Source of the DNA: G964020055 sp964020055
GTDB taxonomy: Bacteria; Pseudomonadota; Alphaproteobacteria; WRAU01; Hepatincolaceae
NCBI GenBank assembly: GCA_964020055.1
Contig: OZ026533.1
Span: 682,001-746,000 of the forward strand
Reading direction: 5' to 3'
DNA length: 64,000 bases
Position 1 is the first letter of the stretch. Every line of letters starts with the position of its first letter. Below the pieces are notes generated by a model that was not told the DNA's origin, ran no database searches, and saw only the letters and a list, made by a program, of their open reading frames with translations. Positions 24,999-35,200 of this stretch are shown here, piece by piece. A program made the translations under genes and the position numbers.

Positions 24999-27089
24999 CT
25001 ATTTAGAATACTTAGCTCTAACTTCTTGCTCTACATTTGATGGAGCAGGAGAATAACTATGGAATTGCATAGTAAACTGTGCTCTTCCTTGTGTCATAGA
25101 ACGCAACGTATTCACATAACCAAACATATTAGCTAATGGAACTAATGCTTTTATTACTGAAGCATTTGCTCTAGCTTCTGTGCCTGAAATAATTGCACGT
25201 CTACTACTTAAATCTCCTAATACAGACCCCTGATAGTTATCTGGTGTAATAACCTCAACATCCATCATAGGCTCTAACAAACGAGGCGATGATTTACCCA
25301 TTGCATCTCTAAAAGCTGCTCTTGCCGCTATTTCGAAAGCTAAAGCACTTGAATCTACATCGTGATATGCACCATCGTAAAGCTCTACTTTTAAGTCAAC
25401 AACTGGGAAACCAGCTATAACACCTGCATCCATAGAAGATTCTAAACCTTTTTGAACTCCCGGTATATATTCTTTAGGAACATTACCACCTACAACTGTA
25501 TTAACAAATTGAAAACCTTCTCCTGGAGTCAAAGGAGTAAATTTCATTTTAACTCTTGCAAATTGCCCAGAACCACCACTTTGCTTTTTATGAGTATATT
25601 CAATATCTACAGGTTTAGAAAAACTTTCTCTATATGCAACTTGAGGAGCACCTACGTTAGCTTCAACATTAAATTCTCTTTTCATTCTATCGATAATAAT
25701 CTCAAGATGAAGCTCACCCATACCTGCAAGTATAGTTTGACCAGTTTCAATATCTGTGTGAACCTTCAAAGAAGGATCTTCAGCAACTAATCTACCTATA
25801 GCAACAGACATCTTTTCTTGGTCAACTTTAGTTTTTGGCTCAACTGCAATTTCAATAACAGGAACTGGAAAATCCATTTTTTCTAAAACTACAGGTTTTG
25901 ACACATCACATAAAGTATCACCTGTTGTAGCATCTTTCATTCCAACTAAAGCTACAATGTCTCCAACTTCAGCAACTTTTATTTCTTCTCTTTGGTTAGC
26001 ATGCATCATAAGCATTCTACCAACTCTTTCTTTTTTATTTTTTACTGAGTTTAAAATAGTACTACCTGATTCTAACTTACCTGAGTATATTCTACAAAAC
26101 GCTAACTGACCAACAAAAGGATCATTCATCATTTTAAAAGCTAATGCAGAAAATGGCTCAGAGGCACTATGTTTTCTAGTAACAACCACTTCTGAATCTT
26201 TAGGGTCTGTACCTTGAACATCTTCCAAATCCAAAGGAGAAGGTAAGTAATCTACAACTGCATCTAATAAAGGTTGAACACCTTTATTTTTAAACGCAGA
26301 ACCACACAATACAGGAACAAAAGAAGATGTTAAAACACCTTTTCTTATACAAGACTTTATTTCATCTATACTTGGCTCTTTACCGTCTAAGTAACTTTCC
26401 ATAAGCTCATCATTCATTTCAACAGCTGTTTCAATCAAACTTGAACGAGCTTCTGCTGCTCTTACTGCTAAACTTTCAGGAATTGCAGTATATTCAAACT
26501 TAGCTCCCAACTCTTCAGAAGACCAAACTATAGCTCTATTTTCTAACAAGTCAACAACACCTGTAAAATCAGCTTCTGCACCTATTGGCAATTGCAGTAC
26601 AAGAGGCTTAGCACCTAACCTATCTACAATCATTTCCACACAACGGTCGAAATTAGCACCCATTCTATCCATTTTGTTAACAAAACAAATTCTAGGAACA
26701 TCATATTTATCAGCTTGTCTCCAAACTGTTTCAGATTGAGGCTCAACACCAGCCACACCGTCAAAAACGGCTACAGCACCATCTAAAACTCTTAAACAAC
26801 GCTCAACTTCAATTGTAAAATCTACGTGACCTGGAGTATCAATAATATTAATTCTATGACTGTTCCACATACAAGTTGTAGCTGCTGAAGTAATTGTTAT
26901 ACCTCTTTCCTGCTCTTGTTCCATCCAGTCCATAGTAGCATTACCTTCATGAACTTCACCTATTTTGTGCGAACGCCCAGTATAATAAAGTATTCTTTCT
27001 GTAGTTGTAGTCTTACCTGCATCTATATGCGCCATAATACCAATATTACGGTAACTACCTAATGAAATCTTATCTGTCATATCACTCAC
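24999..27089 (-). CDS. fusA: Translation elongation factor G
   Basis: GTPase that drives ribosomal translocation and helps in ribosome recycling. The GTPase domain carries GIMAHIDAGKTTTTERILYYTG near the start, the switch-2 DTPGHVDFTIEVERCLRVLDG and NKMDRMGAN. Domains II to V follow, with the domain IV block QSGGSGQFARVKMKF and the C-terminal MFGYVNTLRSMTQGRAQFTMQFHSY. At 696 aa it is a canonical full-length EF-G. It lies between rpsG (8 bp away) and tuf in the classical str operon. Confidence 0.98.
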   Translation of the reverse strand: MSDMTDKISLGSYRNIGIMAHIDAGKTTTTERILYYTGRSHKIGEVHEGNATMDWMEQEQERGITITSAATTCMWNSHRINIIDTPGHVDFTIEVERCLRVLDGAVAVFDGVAGVEPQSETVWRQADKYDVPRICFVNKMDRMGANFDRCVEMIVDRLGAKPLVLQLPIGAEADFTGVVDLLENRAIVWSSEELGAKFEYTAIPESLAVRAAEARSSLIETAVEMNDELMESYLDGKEPSIDEIKSCIRKGVLTSSFVPVLCGSAFKNKGVQPLLDAVVDYLPSPLDLEDVQGTDPKDSEVVVTRKHSASEPFSALAFKMMNDPFVGQLAFCRIYSGKLESGSTILNSVKNKKERVGRMLMMHANQREEIKVAEVGDIVALVGMKDATTGDTLCDVSKPVVLEKMDFPVPVIEIAVEPKTKVDQEKMSVAIGRLVAEDPSLKVHTDIETGQTILAGMGELHLEIIIDRMKREFNVEANVGAPQVAYRESFSKPVDIEYTHKKQSGGSGQFARVKMKFTPLTPGEGFQFVNTVVGGNVPKEYIPGVQKGLESSMDAGVIAGFPVVDLKVELYDGAYHDVDSSALAFEIAARAAFRDAMGKSSPRLLEPMMDVEVITPDNYQGSVLGDLSSRRAIISGTEARANASVIKALVPLANMFGYVNTLRSMTQGRAQFTMQFHSYSPAPSNVEQEVRAKYSK

Positions 27090-27097
27090 TTTCTATA

Positions 27098-27568
27098 TTA
27101 CCAACGATAATGTGCAAAAGCTTTATTAGCATCTGCCATTTTATGAGTATCTTCTTTTTTCTTAACTGCAGAACCTCTATTATTAGAAGCATCTAACAAC
27201 TCATTACACAATCTTTCAGTCATTGTTTTTTCAGAACGCTTTCTTGCTAACGAAATCAACCATCTAATAGCTAAAGCATCTCTTCTTTCACCCCTAACTT
27301 CCACAGGAACCTGATATGTAGCTCCACCTATTCTTCTAGATCTAACCTCTAAAACAGGCTTAACATTGTCAAGAGCTTCATTAAAAGCTTCCAAATGAGA
27401 CTTTTGAGACTTTTTAGATAACATATCTAAAGAATCATACATAATTTTCTCTGCTACTGACTTTTTACCATCATACATTAAACAATTTATAAATTTAGTA
27501 ATAGTTACATCCTTAAATTTTGGATCTAATAAAACTACTCTTTTTTTCGCAGCGTGACGACGAGACAT
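27098..27568 (-). CDS. rpsG: 30S ribosomal protein S7
   Basis: Initiates assembly of the small-subunit head and contacts E-site tRNA; in E. coli it also represses the str operon. It starts MSRRHAAKKRVVLLDPKFKD and carries KSVAEKIMYDSLD, VRSRRIGGATYQVPVEVRGERRDALAIRWLI and the tail KKKEDTHKMADANKAFAHYRW. The 156-aa length is the common bacterial form. It follows rpsL by 20 bp. Confidence 0.98.
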   Translation of the reverse strand: MSRRHAAKKRVVLLDPKFKDVTITKFINCLMYDGKKSVAEKIMYDSLDMLSKKSQKSHLEAFNEALDNVKPVLEVRSRRIGGATYQVPVEVRGERRDALAIRWLISLARKRSEKTMTERLCNELLDASNNRGSAVKKKEDTHKMADANKAFAHYRW

Positions 27569-27588
27569 GGATTGAACCTCTTATTTAT

Positions 27589-27963
27589 CTATTTCTTTGG
27601 CTTCTTAGAACCATATAAAGAACGTCTTTGACGTCTTTTTTCTATACCTTGAGTATCTAAAGTACCCCTAATTATATGATACGCAACCCCTGGTAAATCC
27701 TTTACACGACCACCTCTGATTAACACAGATGAATGTTCTTGTAGATTGTGACCTTCTCCAGGTATGTAAGCTGTCACCTCATAACCACTAGTTAATCTAA
27801 CCCTTGCAACTTTTCTTAAAGCTGAGTTAGGTTTTTTAGGAGTAGTTGTGTAAACTCTTGTACACACCCCTCTTCTTTGAGGGCAATTTAAAAGAGCAGG
27901 AACCTTATTTCTTGATTCTACCTTGCGTCTTGGCTTTCTTATTAATTGGTTAATAGTTGGCAT
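27589..27963 (-). CDS. rpsL: 30S ribosomal protein S12
   Basis: Decoding-centre protein. PTINQLIRKPRRK opens the protein; TTPKKPNSALRKVARVRLTSG and VLIRGGRVKDLPGVAYHIIRG contain the two lysines whose substitution gives streptomycin resistance in other bacteria, and both are wild type. The 124-aa length is normal. It is the first gene after a near-consensus promoter at 28083-28111, immediately downstream of rpoC. Confidence 0.98.
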   Translation of the reverse strand: MPTINQLIRKPRRKVESRNKVPALLNCPQRRGVCTRVYTTTPKKPNSALRKVARVRLTSGYEVTAYIPGEGHNLQEHSSVLIRGGRVKDLPGVAYHIIRGTLDTQGIEKRRQRRSLYGSKKPKK

Positions 27964-28082
27964 ACTTAATCACTCATTTAAAATTTTACATTCCTAAACT
28001 ATCAGCAAAACATAATTTAAAATTAGTTTACTGATATAAATAAACTTAACAAAAAATCTATAACCATGTACGGAACTTTGTT

Positions 28083-28111
28083 AGTTTACAAAATAAAACT
28101 ACTATAGTCAA
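28083..28111 (-). promoter_or_regulatory. Near-consensus sigma70-type promoter for the str operon (rpsL)
   Basis: On the minus strand a TTGACT -35 box (28106-28111) is separated by exactly 17 nt from TAAACT (28083-28088). It lies in the 157-bp gap between the rpoC stop and the rpsL ATG, about 120 nt before the start codon. Position and spacing fit a promoter that boosts rpsL-rpsG-fusA-tuf within the long gene run. Such a match can occur by chance in AT-rich DNA, but this placement makes that less likely. Confidence 0.6.
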
Positions 28112-28120
28112 GTAATTTTA

Positions 28121-31100
28121 TTACTTATTAGCTCCCTGAGACTTATATTTTTTCAATAAATATCCAGTACCTACAGGAATCAAACGACCCATAATAATGT
28201 TTTCTTTCAGACCTTCTAAATAGTCTTTTTTGCTCATTAGAGCGGCCTCAGTCAACACTTTAGTTGTTTCTTGGAAAGAAGCTGCAGAAATGAAAGACTT
28301 AGTACGTAAACTCGCTCTTGTAATAGATTGCAATATAATATTATATTTTATCTCAGATTTACCTTCTGCAATTAATTTACGGTTTTGTTCTTGCACTTCA
28401 ATTCTATCTACACTTTCTCCAACAGTATAGTTAGAATCTCCTTTATCTAATATTTCAACTTTTTGAAGCATTTGTTTCACTATTACTTCAATATGTTTAT
28501 CATTAATATTAACTGCTTGTAGCTTATAAACTTCCTGAACTTCATTTACCATATAATCAGCTAATGCTGCTATTCCATGTGTACTTAATATATCGTGTGG
28601 ATTAATTGGCCCTTCAGTCAATTTTTCCCCTTTTTCAACTATATCACCTTCATACACTAGCAACTGCTTATCTTTAGATAAATTATATTCATAAAACACC
28701 ATAGAATCTTCTAATGAACGAACAATTACAGATCTTCTGTTTTTGTAATCAGCACCCGATTCTACTCTTCCTCTGATTTCACTAACAACAGCAGCATCTT
28801 TATATTTTCTAGCTTCGAATAATTCAATAACACGAGGTAAACCCCCTGTTATATCTCTAGTTTTAGCAGATTCTTTTGGAATTCTTGCTATTATATCACC
28901 AGGTTTGATAGCTTGACCATCATTTACAACAATTGTCGTATTAGGTTGTAATAAATAACTTATCTCGTTATTATTTGTAGTTTCTCTAATAACACCTTTT
29001 AATATAACCCTAGGTTTCAAAGCTGAATATCCAGACTGTTGTCTCCAGTTTGTTACAACTTTAGAAGTTATTCCTGTTGTATCATCTATTTGTTGTGATA
29101 ATGATATTCCATCTAATAAATCAGAATATTCAACAGTACCTTCGAATTCTGTTATGATTGGTACAGTAAACGAATCCCATTCTGCTATTTTAAAGTTATA
29201 ATCAAGTTTTTGACCTTCAGAGCAATATATTTTAGCACCGTATGGTAAACGCTGTCTAAATCTTTCTTGACCTCTATCATCTGTCAAAATAACTTCAGCA
29301 TTTCTACTCATAACAATATTTATATTTTCTGAGTTAGTAACAATTCTACCATTAGCAAAACTAACTGTTCCTGCTAAAGGAGATTCTATAGAGTTTTTCT
29401 CTGTAACTCTTTGAGCAGCTCCACCTATGTGGAATGTTCTCATTGTTAACTGAGTTCCAGGCTCACCAATTGATTGAGCGGCAACTAACCCTACAGCCTC
29501 ACCTAAACATGCAAGTTTACCTTTAGAGATATCACGTCCATAACATTTAACACAAACACCTCTTTTTTCTCTACATGTAAGCACAGAACGAACTTTTATT
29601 TTGTCTAGACCAGAATTTGTGATTATTTCTGCTAATAGTTCATCTATATAAGTATTAGCTTGAATAAGAACTTTACCAGTTTTATAGTCTACTACATCAT
29701 CTAATATGAACCTACCTACAACTCTATTACCTAAAGTTTCAATAACTTCACCACCTTCAATTATAGCCTTAAGCTCTATGCCTTCATCTGCTCCACAATC
29801 TTCAGATAAAACTACTACATCTTGAGATACATCTACTAATCTACGTGTCAAATAACCTGCATTAGCTGTTTTTAAAGCTGTATCTGCTAAACCTTTTCTA
29901 GCTCCATGAGTTGAATTAAAGTATTCAAGTACTTGCAAACCTTCTTTAAAACTAGATAAAATTGGAATTTCCATAATTTCACCAGTAGTTTTAGCCATAA
30001 GTCCTCTCATACCTGCTAACTGTTTCATTTGGGCAATAGACCCCCTTGCACCAGAATGCATCATCATGTATACAGAGTTTATTGGTTTACCAGGTTCTTG
30101 TTTTAATAACTCCTTCATTAGCTCATCACCCAATGAGTTCGTACATAAAGACCAAGCGTCAATAACTTTATTGTATCTTTCACCATTAGTTATCAAACCG
30201 TCTTGATATTGTCTTTCATATTCGGTAACTTTTGATGTAGCTTCTTTTATTAACTTTTCTTTAGTTGGTGGAGTTATTAAGTCATTTTTACCAATTGATA
30301 TTCCTGCTTTACAAGCATGTTCAAACCCAAGTTGCATTAAATTATCTAACAATGAAACTGTGAAATCTTGCCCATAATTATGGTATGAATAATCAATTAA
30401 TTTGGTAACTTCTTTTTTAGTTAATACTTTGTTTATTAATCCAAATGTTACTTTATCTTGTATTGGAAAAGCTTCTGAAAGTAATACTCTTCCTGGTGTT
30501 GTGTTAACACGAGTATGAATAACTTCACCAGCTTCATTCTTTTCTTCTAATCTGTAAACTATTTTAGAATGTAAAGATACTGACTTTGAAAATAATGAAC
30601 TTTCAATTTCTGAAACATTAGAAAAACACTTGTTTTCTCCAACTTCACCTTCTCTTTCAAGTGATAAATAATATAATCCTAATATCATATCTTGACTTGG
30701 TACAACTATAGGATTACCACTTGCTGGAGACAATATGTTGTTAGTTGACATCATTAAAACACGAGCTTCTAGCTGAGATTCTAATGATAAAGGAATATGA
30801 ACAGCCATTTGATCACCATCAAAATCGGCATTAAATGCAGAACAAACTAGAGGGTGTAAATGTATTGCTTTACCTTCTATCAATCTTGGTTCAAATGCTT
30901 GAATACCTAGTCTATGTAATGTAGGTGCTCTGTTTAAAAGAACAGGGTGACCATTTATTACTTCTTCTAATATATCCCATATTTCTGGTGCTTCTTTTTC
31001 TACCATTTTTTTTGCAATTTTAATAGTAGATGATAAACCGTATGCTTGTAATTTTGCATAAATAAAAGGCTTAAATAACTCTAAAGCCATTTTTTTAGGA

Positions 31101-32212
31101 ATACCACATTCATTCAATTTCAGGTATGGTCCTGCTGTAATAACAGAACGACCAGAATAATCTACTCTTTTTCCTAAAAGGTTTTGTCTGAAACGACCTT
31201 GTTTACCTTTCAAAATATCTGCAAAAGATTTTAATGGTCTTTTGTTACCATCAACTATAGGGTTTGTTCTTTTAGAATTATCAAAAAGAGCATCTACAGC
31301 TTCTTGTAACATTCTTTTTTCATTTCTAACAATAATATCAGGAGCTCTAAGTTCTAATAATCTTTTTAAACGATTATTTCTGTTTATTACTCTTCTGTAT
31401 AAATCATTCAAATCTGAAGTTGCAAATCTACCACCATCTAGGGGAACTAAAGGTCTTATATCTGGTGATAAAACTGGTAAAACATCTAAAACCATCCATT
31501 CTGGTTTAGTACCTGTTTCGATCAAAGATTCTAAAATTTTAAGTTTAGATAACAATTTTTTGTATTTTGCATCTGGTAGAGTATCTTGAAATAAAGTTTT
31601 TATTTTTTCTACTTCATATTCTAAATCTAAATTTTGCAATATAGTTTTTATAGCTTCTCCACCCATACCAACAGAAAATGCGTTTAAACCAAATTTTTCT
31701 AAAGCATTTCTGTATTCTTCTTCAGAAATAATTTGGTGAGAAGAAAAACTAGATACTCCTGGATCTATAACTATATATTTTTCAAAATATAAAACTTTTT
31801 CTAATTCTTTTACAGCAACGTCTAAAATTATTGCAAATTTAGAAGGCATTGATTTTAAGAACCATACATGTACTATTGGTATAGCTAAATCTATATGACC
31901 CATTCTTTCACGACGAACTTTTTGTTGAATAACTTCAACACCACATTTTTCGCAAACAATGCCTTTATATTTCATACGCTTATATTTACCACATAAGCAT
32001 TCATAATCTCTTATAGGACCAAAAATTCTTGCACAAAACAAACCATCTTTTTCTGGTTTAAATGTTCTGTAGTTTATTGTTTCTGGCTTTTTAACTTCTC
32101 CATAAGACCAAGAACGAATTTTTTCTGGGCTTGCTATTGATATTGATATTAAATCAAAATCATTTGGATTAACAACTTTAGCATCACGTTGTTCTGAAGT
32201 AGTATTACTCAT
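28121..32212 (-). CDS. rpoC: DNA-directed RNA polymerase subunit beta'
   Basis: Catalytic clamp subunit of RNA polymerase. Near the N-terminus is the zinc ribbon (CLCGKYKRMKYKGIVCEKCG). The catalytic Mg2+ loop NADFDGDQMAVH lies near residue 460. A second zinc site (CREKRGVCVKCYG) and the trigger-loop region (GEPGTQLTMRTFHIGGAA) follow in the C-terminal third. The ATG at 32212 is preferred over an in-frame TTG 18 nt upstream because GGAG sits about 8 nt before it, giving 1,363 aa. It follows rpoB by 45 bp. Confidence 0.98.
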   Translation of the reverse strand: MSNTTSEQRDAKVVNPNDFDLISISIASPEKIRSWSYGEVKKPETINYRTFKPEKDGLFCARIFGPIRDYECLCGKYKRMKYKGIVCEKCGVEVIQQKVRRERMGHIDLAIPIVHVWFLKSMPSKFAIILDVAVKELEKVLYFEKYIVIDPGVSSFSSHQIISEEEYRNALEKFGLNAFSVGMGGEAIKTILQNLDLEYEVEKIKTLFQDTLPDAKYKKLLSKLKILESLIETGTKPEWMVLDVLPVLSPDIRPLVPLDGGRFATSDLNDLYRRVINRNNRLKRLLELRAPDIIVRNEKRMLQEAVDALFDNSKRTNPIVDGNKRPLKSFADILKGKQGRFRQNLLGKRVDYSGRSVITAGPYLKLNECGIPKKMALELFKPFIYAKLQAYGLSSTIKIAKKMVEKEAPEIWDILEEVINGHPVLLNRAPTLHRLGIQAFEPRLIEGKAIHLHPLVCSAFNADFDGDQMAVHIPLSLESQLEARVLMMSTNNILSPASGNPIVVPSQDMILGLYYLSLEREGEVGENKCFSNVSEIESSLFSKSVSLHSKIVYRLEEKNEAGEVIHTRVNTTPGRVLLSEAFPIQDKVTFGLINKVLTKKEVTKLIDYSYHNYGQDFTVSLLDNLMQLGFEHACKAGISIGKNDLITPPTKEKLIKEATSKVTEYERQYQDGLITNGERYNKVIDAWSLCTNSLGDELMKELLKQEPGKPINSVYMMMHSGARGSIAQMKQLAGMRGLMAKTTGEIMEIPILSSFKEGLQVLEYFNSTHGARKGLADTALKTANAGYLTRRLVDVSQDVVVLSEDCGADEGIELKAIIEGGEVIETLGNRVVGRFILDDVVDYKTGKVLIQANTYIDELLAEIITNSGLDKIKVRSVLTCREKRGVCVKCYGRDISKGKLACLGEAVGLVAAQSIGEPGTQLTMRTFHIGGAAQRVTEKNSIESPLAGTVSFANGRIVTNSENINIVMSRNAEVILTDDRGQERFRQRLPYGAKIYCSEGQKLDYNFKIAEWDSFTVPIITEFEGTVEYSDLLDGISLSQQIDDTTGITSKVVTNWRQQSGYSALKPRVILKGVIRETTNNNEISYLLQPNTTIVVNDGQAIKPGDIIARIPKESAKTRDITGGLPRVIELFEARKYKDAAVVSEIRGRVESGADYKNRRSVIVRSLEDSMVFYEYNLSKDKQLLVYEGDIVEKGEKLTEGPINPHDILSTHGIAALADYMVNEVQEVYKLQAVNINDKHIEVIVKQMLQKVEILDKGDSNYTVGESVDRIEVQEQNRKLIAEGKSEIKYNIILQSITRASLRTKSFISAASFQETTKVLTEAALMSKKDYLEGLKENIIMGRLIPVGTGYLLKKYKSQGANK

Positions 32213-32257
32213 TAAAAAATCTCCAACCAAATACTATTTAAAATAGTTTATTACTGT

Positions 32258-35200
32258 TTACTTATCTTCTTTTTTCTTCATTTCTAAATTTAAAGCTAAT
32301 GATCTAAGCTCTTTCATTAATACATTAAATGATTCTGGTATTCCTGTTTCAAAGCTTTCTTCACCTTTAACTATAGCCTCATATACATGTACACGACCTT
32401 GCTGATCATCGGACTTAACAGTTAACATTTCTTGTAAAATGTGTGCAGCTCCATAAGATTCTAAAGCCCAAACCTCCATCTCTCCAAATCTTTGACCACC
32501 AAATTGTGCTTTACCACCTAATGGTTGTTGAGTTATCAAGCTGTAAGGACCTATTGAACGTGCATGTATTTTATCATCAACTAAATGATGAAGTTTTAAC
32601 ATGTATATGTATCCAACAGTTACTTTTCTTTCAAAAGGTTCTCCTGTACGACCATCAATTAAAGTTACCTGCGCAGAATTATCTAAATTACAAAAATCTA
32701 ATAATTTATTTATATCTTTTTCTCTAACACCATCAAAAACAGGTGTAGCAACAGGCATACCTTTACGAATATTATTAGCTACAACCAATATCTCTTCATC
32801 AGATAAATTTGTAATCTTATCTTTTTCATGATTACCATAACAACTTAATAAATATTCTCTAATTTCTGGAACATTATTTTTATTTAAATAATATTCACTA
32901 AGCATATTTTCAACTTGTTGACCTATGTTTCTACAAGCCCAACCTGTATGTACTTCAAGAACCTGTCCAACATTCATCCTAGATGGAACACCTAAAGGAT
33001 TTAAACAAATATCAACAGGAGTTCCGTCTTCTAAATGAGGCATATCTTCAATTGGTAATATTTTTGATACAACACCTTTATTTCCATGACGACCTGCCAT
33101 TTTATCACCAGGTTGTAACTTTCTTTTAACAGCTATAAATACTTTTACAACTTTCAAAACACCTGTTGGAAGATCATCTCCTTTTTGCATCTGTAGTTTT
33201 TTATTTTCAAATTTAGTGTTTAACTTTGATATTTGAAGATCAAAACTTTCAGATAATTCATTTAAATAAGTTTGAATTGAAGAATCAGACACTTTAATTT
33301 CAAGTAACTCAGATAATGATAAAGATTTTAAATTATCTTCAGTTAATTTAACCCCTGAAGATAGCTTCTTAGAAGATACAACTTCATTTCCTATCAAAAT
33401 ATTTCTAGCTTTAACTGAATAGCCAGAAGCTAATATTTTATATTCTTCTTCTCTTTCTTTAGATAATCTAGTTATTAAATCTCTTTCGATAGATTGAGTT
33501 CTAGAATCTTTAGTTAAACCTCTTCTTGCAAATACTCTTACATCTATTACTGTACCTGTTATCCCAGCTGGAACTTTTAAAGATGTATCTTTAACATCTA
33601 CAGATTTTTCACCAAAAATAGCTCTTAATAATTTTTCTTCTGAAGTTACAACACTCTCTGCTTTTGGAGTTGTTTTACCTACAAGAATATCTCCTGGTTT
33701 TACATCTGCACCAACAGATATAATACCTGATTCATCTAAATTTTTAATAGCTTCATCACCAATATTAGGAATATCTTGAGTTATTTCTTCAGCTCCTAGT
33801 TTGGTATCTCTTGCAACAACTTCAAGTTCTTCAATATGAATTGATGTGAACACATCATCTGTTACTACTCTTTCTGATATCAAAATTGCATCTTCAAAAT
33901 TGTAACCATTCCAAGGTACAAAACCTACAAGTACGTTTTTACCTAATGCTAATTCTCCAGAATCTATAGAATTTCCGTTAGTTATTATGTCTCCAGCTTT
34001 AACTTTATCCCCAACTTTTACAATAGGACTTTGATTTATACAAGTATTGTGATTTGAACGCTGGAATTTTTTTAGTTCATAAATATCTAATATACTATCT
34101 TGACCTTCTTCTTCGTCTGCTAATATTATAATTCTTGAAGAATCAACTTTATGTACAACACCAGATCTTTTAGCTAATATTACAACACCAGAATTTTTAG
34201 CAACTATACCTTCCATCCCTGTTCCAACAATTGGTGCTTCATTTTTCAATAAAGGAACCGCTTGTCTTTGCATGTTTGCTCCCATTAATGCTCTATTTGC
34301 ATCATCGTTTTCTAGAAATGGTACTAAAGATGCAGCAACTGAAACTAACTGTTTTGGTGAAACATCTATATATTGAACTTCTTCTGGATTACATAAAACT
34401 AAATCTCCTGCCACACGACAACTTATTAAATCATCAATGAATCTATTATTTTCATCTAAAGCAACTGTTGATTGAGCTATGGAATATTTACCTTCTGTAG
34501 AAGCATTCATATATTCAACTTGGTTTGTAACAACTCCGTTTACAACTTTTCTGTATGGAGTTTCTAGAAAACCATATTTATTAACACGTGCAAAAATTGC
34601 TAATGAATTTATCAATCCAATATTTGGACCTTCTGGTGTTTCAATTGGACAAATTCTACCATAGTGAGTTGTGTGAACATCTCTAACTTCAAAACTTGCT
34701 CTATCTCTTGCTAAACCTTTTGGTCCTAAAGCAGACAGACGTCTTTTATGAGTTATTTCTGATAAAGGATTTGTTTGATCCATAAACTGTGATAGTTGAG
34801 ACGAACCGAAAAATTCTCTCAATGTAGATTGTACTGATTTTACATTAATAAGATCATTTACAGATACATCTATTGCAGAATTCATTTTTTCTTGTACGTA
34901 TCTTTCCATTCTAACAAGAGCAATACGTATTTCATTTTCAACTAATTCTCCAACAGAACGAACTCTTCTATTACCTAAGTGATCTATATCATCAACTTTA
35001 CTGTGACCATCTCTTATTTGTAATAAAACTTTAATTATAGATATGATATCTCTTTTTTCTAAAACTAAAGAATCTGATTGATCATTGTTTAATCTTTCAT
35101 TTATTTTTACTCTACCTACTTCAGATAAGTTGTAACGAGCACTATTGAAAAATAGGTTATGAAATAATTCTTGAGCAGCTTCTAAACTTGGAGCTTCAGA

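Noticed and set aside
28110..28126. AAGTAAT/ATTACTT hairpin at the end of rpoC as a terminator
   Set aside because: It overlaps the stop codon and is followed by the -35 box of the rpsL promoter rather than a U-run; the stem is short and AT-only apart from two pairs.
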